Assembly: GCA_963971285.1 (NCBI GenBank)
Contig: OZ020254.1
Coordinates: 1,178,001 to 1,242,000 of the forward strand
Direction of reading: 5' to 3'
From: Astropecten irregularis
Lineage: Eukaryota > Echinodermata > Asteroidea > Paxillosida > Astropectinidae
DNA: 64,000 bases
A model generated the notes under the pieces. It worked only from the letters and a program-made list of their open reading frames with translations, was not told the origin of the DNA and did no database searches. Positions 57,004 through 64,000 of this stretch are shown here, one piece after another; position 1 is the first letter of the stretch, and the number at the start of each line of letters is the position of its first letter. The translations under genes and the position numbers were made by a program.

Positions 57004-60000
57004 ATGGCATTCCAGAACACAGTACGAGGGGCAGCCAGGAGGCTTTTTCAGCCTCATACTGTCTGCGGGAATAAGCTGAATTTCGCAAGGAATGCGGCCT
57101 GGCAGAGCGCTGGAAATGGACGGGGCGCAGGCAAACCGGCGTGGAGAACGTGGGTTAACATGACTTTGCTACGCGGACAAACTTTGTCCGAAAGTTTGGA
57201 CACAATATTCAGCCTTCTCAAGCGTCAGTTGCACGTCTATGCCTCCCAGAAATTGCGCCGAATGGAAGGAGTAATGAGCCTGTATGGTTCTCTTTATGCA
57301 GAGAACATGCTGCAGACATTGGCCACAAACTTCTCCCGACGATTCCTGAGAGGCAACAGGAAACCATTTTATTTTCTATTTGGAGGTGCATGCTTTGTGT
57401 GGGACAGAAACAACAGGATATCTGACCAAGAAATGGAAAGGTTAGATCGCCCAGAGGTTATGTGGATCTACCACTTACCAGACGATCAAGAAAAATTGCC
57501 ATAGGCCTATTTGTTTTGTTTTGTTCTCCTTTTAATATTTTATTATTTTCAGTTCGAGGGTCGTAACTCGTATGACGTTGTAACAATGTCAGATTGAGAA
57601 TGCAGTGGGGTGGGGCACAGCGAAAATCCCTTAGGGGGGCCTACACAAATTGGCACGAAATGGCCGCAAAAGGGCATCACAATCATCTCATTATGTGACA
57701 TCATCGCACTGAAGTTTTCATGAATGAAACTGACGTGCATGGGCACATACTCAGCAACGCCCACTTGATTCATTGCCACTTCAACAGACCACGATCTTTC
57801 GAATGGTACCAGTAACGTACAAATTTGTACATTCCTTCGACCTTTTGAGTTTGAAAATTTTTTGGTGATGTAACCTGAGGTTCGAGATCTTGCAGACTCC
57901 GCGGTCATATTTGAACTTTGGTCAGCTGTATTTTTGTTGCCGTTTTTAGTTTTAATAGCCACCGTCTGAGTGTGATTGTTAGGTCGTTGAATATTCATGT
58001 TGGTTGAGTATGCTGAGAGCGCCACATGAATATGCATATAATTGCATGGTTGCCGGAGATGTCGTACGGCTGACCGTTGGTCGTTGCATAGTCGTACACT
58101 GTGTATTTGCATCTAGGCACATCGCATGATGCGTGCTCTGTTCATGCCTGTTCCCATCCGTGTTACAGTACATATTGTGAATTTTTCACTGTGTGCCAGT
58201 AGTCCAGTACAGACAACACAATAAAAAAAAATGTTGTTTTGTTACTTGTTTTTTGTTCTCTTCTAAGATTATTTTCAGCTCGATTGCAGTTATTGCAGAA
58301 TACCCTGCCACTCACCTCCCTCATTAAACCCATGTACATTGTCGTCCTTGACAGCTCATATGTTTAGCGCATGGCTTTTGAGTGGCAGGGTATTCTGCAA
58401 TTACTCCTTATTTTCAATAATCATGATGATGACCTACACAATTTCAGGCGTTCATTTTACCTCGTCTTAGTTCCTAATTTAGGGTTAAAGTATTATCAAT
58501 TTTTTTGTATTATGAGTTTGGGTTTTAAATCATTGGAAAATCAGAGCTTTCAACTTTCATGATTTCGTTTCATTTTGTTTTTCACTTTTCAGATGTGCGA
58601 ACGATTTTGAATTTATTGCCGAACTGGAGAATCTGGAAAGAAGGGACACTGGCCAAATCATAACGAGCAATGATGCATCCTGGGATACAGTCTTCAAGGA
58701 CGATAAGCTGAAGGTTTGGCGTAGACCTCTGAACGAATATCTCTACGAATACAAAGGTAAATAGGAATTCCAAGTTGGGTGACTGTGCACAGCTTGTTGC
58801 TTGTACAATTGCTGGGTACTGTCGCGCACAGTCTGTACGCAGCGCACATCGCAGTAGCAGATATGTAATTGACTTGTCTCAGAGTCTAGTTGTCTTTTTT
58901 TGTGACTTGTCTCAGAGTTAAGTTGTCTTTGTGGTCGACTCGTTTCAAAGTAGAGTTGTCTTTGCAGACTTCAACTTGTCTTTGTGGTCAACTTGTCTCA
59001 GAGTTGAGTTGTCTTTGCAATTAACTTGTCTCGAGTCTAGTTGTCCTGTGGTCAACGTGTCCGGTGCTCGTTCATTCCATCAGCTGTCTTGCATCCCTTG
59101 AAATACATTGCTTAGCACTAACTTAGTTTGATTAAGTTTCAAACCAAGTCTGTCAAAATACATGTGCACCGGCACTAACAATACTTGTTCTTGATTAAAT
59201 TTATGTGCTAGGAACACATTGTTTGGTCACTGTAGTTCAATGCCATTCATAATCCTATATTAATAGAGAGATAAACTTTGTTCCGGATTGGGATGAGGAG
59301 GAAATTATTTTTTTGGCAAAACGTAAATCATCTTCCTGATTCATAATCAGTGTCCCCCATCTTCCCCCTCTTTAGCCTACGGCCGTTTCATGAACATATC
59401 AGCGAAGGCCTTCTTCCGCGTCCAGCTGGATCTAGAATATCGCAAAGTATGGGACAAGTATGTCATCAAGCTGGATGTGGTGGACACCGACGATGACAGT
59501 GGGTCAGAGGTCATCCACTGGGTCACCCACTATCCGGTAAGTGGCTTCTTCAAACTGAACTCTTACTCTGTTGAGTGTTTTAGTATGAATCACAAGAGAA
59601 AGGTTGTTATAAGTTGTTGCATTTGGCAGTCACTGGTCAAATAGAGGTCATCTGGCAGAGCCGTGTATGTAGGGAGCTCAGTGTAAGCAACTGGGGCACA
59701 CAGTGGTTGAATACTGCTGGACAATAGTCTGAATTCCAGTCAGACTTAATCTATGTCACAGCAGCTGTGTTCTGAACTCCAGACGGAAAGGTTATCCCTG
59801 GACTGGTTCCACTGCATTCAATTCAATTCAATTCAAAAATGGTTTATTAAAACATATCTAGCAGTTGCAAATTGAATTGCACATGTTTACATAAAAAATT
59901 AAGATTAAGATAAAACATTTACACAAAGAGTGTCTCGACTAACTGTCTGGAAACTTTCTGTGTCATCGTTTGTGTGTAGTGGCATGGTTGAACTTCACTG

Positions 60001-62827
60001 AAGCAGCTGTGGCAGATGCCGCCATCACTGGTTATTTGCCTTGATGTCCCATGAGACACATCAGTGGGCATTTGCTGTGTGCCTCATACTTAAAAATGTT
60101 CCATATTGCAAGAAAACTATGCATTTTCCTTGTGGACCCTGAGTACATGCAAGAGGGCGCTTTTACTTGTAAATAGTACAAATTGGTGTTACAAACAGTA
60201 AAACATGTTTCAAGTACGCCTAACACATATGACAAGAGGACAAGAACATCTTGTCATTTAGCCTTTGATAAAGATCCTGCTTGGATCGAAACGCGTCAGG
60301 CCCTCCTAACTCCAAGTATTTTATCAATTTGTTGAGCAGTTTGCACCAGTTTATTACTTGTATTAACACATATTTGGCTAAACCCTGAGTACTAGTGCTA
60401 ATCCCCCTGTATATTTTTGACATATGCATCTGTCTGTTTAATCACATCTTATGTCTTGCTTGTCTATCCTCGGCAGTTCCCTATGTACAGTCGAGACTAC
60501 GTGTTTGCCCGCCGTCACAGAGTGGACCATGCCAACAATGTCATGACGGTAGTGTCTAAGGCTGTCGACCATCCCCTGGCTCCTGAGAGTAACAGCCATG
60601 TCCGGGTCAGCTCCTACTTCTCCCAGATGGTCATCAGGCCTCACCGGAGCTTTGAAGAGGTAAGGTTCAGATTCCTTGAATCCTCCAATATCTGCGTTGA
60701 TGTTTGGGCTATTTTGGAATATTGACAAATGAATGGATGTATGCTTTGGAGTTTTAGAGGCCTCTGGGAAGATTTAGGTTGTATAGACTAGCAAAGTCCT
60801 CTTTGAGTGATCCCCCATGTACTGTGTCTCAGGTTGCATTAAAGGCCTTATGCATGGCAAATCCATCTTGTCACCTTCTTTGTATACCCATTGAAAAGAT
60901 AACACCAATTCTGAAAGGAGAACGGGTATCAGACTATTTTGAATCAAAGGCCATGTCTGAAACAGGCTTCTAGAGCTACGGCTAGGTCTTTTGTCTAGGT
61001 GTATCCGCGTATTTCCAATGGAGACCTAGACCCAGCTCTAGACAACAGATTCCAATGCAGCCTAAGCCTCGGTTTGATTGCACTGCTTCGAATGTGTGAT
61101 GGATGCACCATGAATAAGGCGTATTGCTAATGTTTTATCATAAATTATCCTTGGGATATAGCAGTATGTGAGTGGTTGCGTGGCTTCTGACTGCCAAACG
61201 AACAAAGATAATTGACTGGACACCACGAACATAGTGCTGGGTAGCTCAGTTGGTAGAGCAGTCGGTGCAGTATTCCGGGGGTGCAGGTTCGAATCCCGCT
61301 CCAGTCCCCTTCACATTACCACAAGTGAATCAGAAATCACCTGTAGTTTAATACCAGGGGCCAATTTCAAAAAACTGTTAAGCACAAAAATTTGCTAAGC
61401 ATGACATTTCTGTTTTAATAAAAACAGGGTTAACAACCAAATTTCCATGTGTTGTGTATCACTTGTGATTGTTCTTTGGCTGTTGTTGGCTGATCATGAA
61501 TATCAAATGGAATTTTCAATGGTGGTTTGTTTTATTGGCCGAGACATTTTTGTTCTAAGCAAATTTTTGTGCTTAACAATTTTTTGAAATTGGCCCCTGG
61601 AATGATTTTGTTGTTGTTTTCTCTTCAGAATGGATTTGACTACATACTGACGTACCATGACGACCCCCAAACCGCCTTCCCATCATCGTGTGTCAACTGG
61701 ATGACAAAATCAGGTTAGGATTCTATGGTTCACCTCTTTCCACCTCCCCAAATGGAAGAGACATGCAGAGGAGTAAAGTCACACAGATCTAATAGTCATA
61801 CCAGGGCCCTTTTCCAAACCTCGGCTCTGGCTCAGGCTCCGGATCTGGCGCTGTCATCCATATGCTGAAAATATAGGTTGTTGCTTTTCATTGAAGACGA
61901 ATCTCTGTTTTCTTGTTCAAAATAGAGTATCTACTTCCAAACCGTATGCAAAAGCCTCTATTTTCATACCCGTTATTTTAGAATGGATTCATGAAATGGA
62001 GCCGGAGCCAGAGCCTGAGCCGGAGCCGAGGTTGGAAAAGGCCCAAGGAATACTGCTATAATAAACACTGCTATACAGAACATTTAGCCTTGGCTCAAAA
62101 TTTTTTGTGCAAAAACACACTGAATTTAAATCACTATGCTTGACTGCTATAACGGACAATTTCTCTGAATCTCATGGTTCCACCGTGTTTGTTAAGTCGA
62201 CATTCCACTGAATTAGATTTGCAGACATTTTAATTTTACAAGGCAGTAATACACCTGGGGCCAATTTCATGGAGCTGTTAAGCACACGAACATTGCTAAG
62301 CACAAAATATGTTGCTCAATAAAACAAACCACCATTAAAAATTCCATTTGATATTCATGGTCATCAAAACAACAGCCGAAGAACAATCACAAGTCATACA
62401 CAACACGTGGAAATTTGGTTGCTAATACTGTTTTTATTGAGACAGAAATTTCATGGTTAGCATTTTTTTTTCTGCTAAGCAGGGCCGTCAATTTGGCCCC
62501 AGGTGTAAATAAAGTGTATTTATATTGAATTACACTGTTCTGATCAATCTTCAACCCTCATGTCTTTTCTACCAGCAAGTATTGTAAAGTATAAATAGCG
62601 CCCTCGCTTGATCAGCCATATATCACAGTGCCTATGTATGAAAGCAGTGTCTAACTTATCCTTCACCTATAGGTCTGCCTGACTTCATTGAGAAGCTTCA
62701 CCAGGCAGCGGTGCAATACGAGAGCTACAGTGCCCCTCATACCCTCATCAGAGACCTGTCTAGCTCTCCAGACTCCACCAGCTCCCAGCACTTTGATCAA
62801 CACTCACCAGGCCAGTATTCATTGTAA
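57004..62827 (+). CDS. STARD7: STARD7, mitochondrial phosphatidylcholine transfer protein
   Basis: Six coding exons: 57004-57440, 58593-58756, 59376-59536, 60477-60659, 61629-61713 and 62673-62827. They encode 394 residues (human about 370), and all junctions keep frame. The first 50 residues are rich in Arg/Lys with no acidic residue, a mitochondrial presequence. A short helix (FEFIAELENLERRD) precedes a START domain at about 172-350. Family-specific stretches: LKVWRRPLNEYLYEYK, FRVQLDLEYRKVWD, SGSEVIHWVTHYPFPMYSRD, QMVIRPHRSFEENGFDY, LPDFIEKLH. In the family the START cavity binds one phosphatidylcholine and carries it to the inner mitochondrial membrane; a cytosolic form also exists. The tail after about 360 is Ser-rich and differs from vertebrates. 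The start is the first ATG in frame with the presequence. It is divergent to CFAP43. Confidence 0.96.
58284..58408. repeat. Family U element in STARD7 intron 1
   Basis: GCAGTTATTGCAGAATACCC then TGCCACTCA at the left mirrors TGAGTGGCAGGGTATTCTGC and AATTACTCC at the right. It is better preserved than the copy at 56161. Confidence 0.85.
58866..59065. repeat. Degenerate minisatellite in STARD7 intron 2
   Basis: About five diverged units of some 35-45 bases built on GACTTGTCTCAGAGT and AGTTGTCTTTGTGGTC. Unit length varies through small indels. Confidence 0.75.
59815..59930 (-). repeat. Probable LINE 3' tail in STARD7 intron 3
   Basis: On the minus strand TAATAAACCATTTTTGAATT runs into a (GAATT)n tail. 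AATAAA followed by a short-unit microsatellite tail is typical of the 3' end of non-LTR retrotransposons. Only the tail is recognisable. Confidence 0.5.
60259..60361 (+). repeat. Family H repeat in STARD7 intron 3
   Basis: AAAGATCCTGCTTGGATCG, AAACGCGTCAGGCCCTCC, TAACTCCAAG and the tail CACCAGTTTATTACTTG. Confidence 0.75.
60948..61075. repeat. Family N2 repeat in STARD7 intron 4
   Basis: ATGTCTGAAACAGGCTTC, GCTACGGCTAGGTC and CAGCTCTAGACAACAGATTC match 41325-41445. Confidence 0.7.
61228..61302 (+). repeat. tRNA-derived SINE head in STARD7 intron 4
   Basis: GGGTAGCTCAGTTGGTAGAGC and GCAGGTTCGAATCCCGCTCC lie at tRNA spacing. A cloverleaf is possible with mismatches at the acceptor tip (T-C and G-T pairs) and in the T stem. 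This is the best-folding of the four copies, but I still read it as a SINE. Confidence 0.65.
61354..61603. repeat. Family E element in STARD7 intron 4
   Basis: CCAGGGGCCAATTTCAAAAA at the left mirrors TTTTTGAAATTGGCCCCTGG at the right, with AACTGTTAAGCAC/GTGCTTAACAATT just inside. It ends 26 bases before exon 5, so it overlaps the presumed branch-point region. Confidence 0.9.
61803..62045 (+). repeat. Family A element in STARD7 intron 5
   Basis: GGGCCCTTTTCCAAACCTCGG at the left and CCGAGGTTGGAAAAGGCCC at the right; nearly identical core to the copy at 671. Confidence 0.9.
62253..62506. repeat. Family E element in STARD7 intron 5
   Basis: ACCTGGGGCCAATTTCATGG at the left mirrors AATTTGGCCCCAGGT at the right. 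Orientation of the interior is opposite to the copies at 61354 and 63732. Confidence 0.9.
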
Positions 62828-62936
62828 GAGGAGCTAAACTCCCAGTTATCCCCACCTTCTCTAGCTGTAGCTAGGTGAGTGGCCTCTAAATCCAGACAGT
62901 CCCAAGTCCGCCTCAAATCTAGGGTCTTGATGGAAC
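62828..62936 (+). other. STARD7 3' UTR start
   Basis: Unique sequence after the stop codon at 62825-62827. No AATAAA occurs before the next MITE. One inside the family E element at about 63794 could be used. Confidence 0.5.
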
Positions 62937-63190
62937 CAGGGCCCTTTTCTAAACCTTGGCTCCGGCTCAGGCTCCGGTGCCAGCTTCAGCTCTAGCTCTG
63001 TCATCCATATGCTGAAAATATAGGTTGTGGAATTTCATTGAGGCTGAAGCTCTGTTTTCCTTTGCAAACCAGACAATCTTCTTCCGAACCGCAGCCAAAA
63101 GCATCCATTTTGATACTCGTTATTTTAGAATGGATTTACTAAATGGCGCTAGAGCCTGACATGGAGCTGTGGTTTGGAAAAGGGCCCTAG
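62937..63190 (+). repeat. Family A element in the STARD7 3' flank
   Basis: GGGCCCTTTTCTAAACCTTGG at the left and GGTTTGGAAAAGGGCCC at the right. The right hexamer arm is shortened (GAGCCTGACATGGAGC). It may be transcribed as part of the 3' UTR. Confidence 0.88.
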
Positions 63191-63731
63191 GCTGTATATC
63201 CTCTCGCCAAACATTTCTGTATGGGAACTCGATGGCCAAACTTATCATAGTCCCTCCAAAGTTGCCACAGGTAACTTGTAGTGAATTTTGGTGGATACAT
63301 GAAGGTTTCTTACCGAAAATAGCAAGGATGTGATAGTTGTTGAATAGGCATATGCAGTGTTGGGAAGATGTTTCGACTGTAAAGAAAATGTTATTCTCTT
63401 GCTGATTGAACCTGAAGTAATTGCTGTTATATTACATGTTTACTGCATGTACATAGCTGCCGAAGTGATATGGGAGAACACAAACCGCTATGATGAATGT
63501 CAACATCCAAATCATATCTCATTTAGACCCATTCGCCTATGTATGCTTTAAACACGAGCACTGATCTTGGATTGATGTAAATTTGAGTTTATAACTTTTA
63601 CTGCCATGTTTATGCAATATTAGCTTGTTTGCTTAATGTGAGAGCAACTTTGATCAAATGTGATTAACTATAATTTGGCTAACTTGATTTAAACTGCTTA
63701 GTAGATAAGGTTTTGACTGGTTTAGGTAACG
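63191..63731. other. STARD7 3' flank, nothing recognisable
   Basis: Unique AT-rich DNA. A 64-codon frame at 63357-63551 has no domain. Confidence 0.5.
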
Positions 63732-63981
63732 GGGGCCAATTTCATAAAACTGTAAAGCACAAAAATTTGCTAAGCATGACATTTCTGTCTCAATAAAAAA
63801 CAGGGTTAACAACCAAATTTCCACGTGTTGTGTATCACTGTGTGATTGTTCTTTGGCTGTTGTTCGCTGACCATGAATATCAAGTGGAATTTTCGATGGC
63901 GGTTTTTTTTTATTGGGCGAGACATTTTTGAGCTATTAAGCAAATTTGTGTGCTTAGCAGCTCCATGAAATTGGCCCCAGG
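63732..63981. repeat. Family E element
   Basis: GGGGGCCAATTTCATAAAAC at the left mirrors TCCATGAAATTGGCCCCAGG at the right, with the full interior CAATAAAAAACAGGGTTAAC and TTCTTTGGCTGTTGTTC. Confidence 0.9.
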
Positions 63982-64000
63982 GCGTGATTGCTTGATTTGT

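Noticed and set aside
57004-57504. 166-residue single-exon protein
   Set aside because: The frame past 57440 is intron. The donor at 57441 and acceptor at 58592 connect to the rest of STARD7.
61228-61302. Functional tRNA gene
   Set aside because: It folds better than the others but still has mismatches at the acceptor tip and in the T stem, and resembles the other SINE heads.

Overview
The window is a stretch of animal nuclear genome. It holds three intron-containing genes and one gene with a single coding exon, set in AT-leaning noncoding DNA that is packed with short inverted-repeat elements. A somatostatin/allatostatin-C type receptor, CFAP43 and STARD7, together with the repeat style (fold-back MITEs, tRNA-derived SINEs, an over-represented TAGGCCTA octamer), suggest a marine invertebrate deuterostome. 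An echinoderm is my best guess; a hemichordate or amphioxus cannot be excluded. No species-level call is possible from sequence alone.

Layout. (1) 1-3.2 kb: a rhodopsin-family peptide GPCR on the minus strand, coding in one exon, with a probable noncoding first exon and TATA box near 3.2 kb. (2) 3.2-27.9 kb: about 25 kb with no supportable gene, made of MITE families, fold-backs and unique AT-rich DNA. It includes a candidate 2.15-kb element carrying eight copies of a GTAAC...GTTAC motif and an 0.8-kb element carrying five copies of GTCGCGCGAC that is itself split by a Harbinger-like MITE. (3) 27.9-30.3 kb, plus strand: a three-exon gene for a 526-residue, roughly 12-pass membrane protein that I do not recognise. 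(4) 30.3-36.4 kb: its 3' flank, with a fold-back, an 18/21-bp minisatellite and a hAT-type MITE showing a clean 8-bp target duplication. (5) 36.4-56.6 kb, minus strand: the complete coding region of CFAP43 in 33 exons (1701 aa). (6) 57.0-62.8 kb, plus strand: the complete coding region of STARD7 in six exons (394 aa). (7) 62.8-64 kb: STARD7 3' flank with two more MITEs.

All exon boundaries were read by hand from GT/AG signals and codon phase. Every junction in CFAP43, STARD7 and the membrane-protein gene keeps frame, and no frameshift or stop interrupts any of them. CFAP43 and STARD7 are head to head with 390 bases between start codons, so they probably share a bidirectional promoter although one product works in the ciliary axoneme and the other in mitochondrial phosphatidylcholine transport. 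The other two genes show no functional link.

Repeat families, named here for convenience: A (ends made of GGCTCC/GGAGCC hexamers), B, C (about 300-370 bp, 11 copies), D, E, F, G, H, N2, U, W, tRNA-SINEs and several single fold-backs. None has an intact transposase, so all look non-autonomous.
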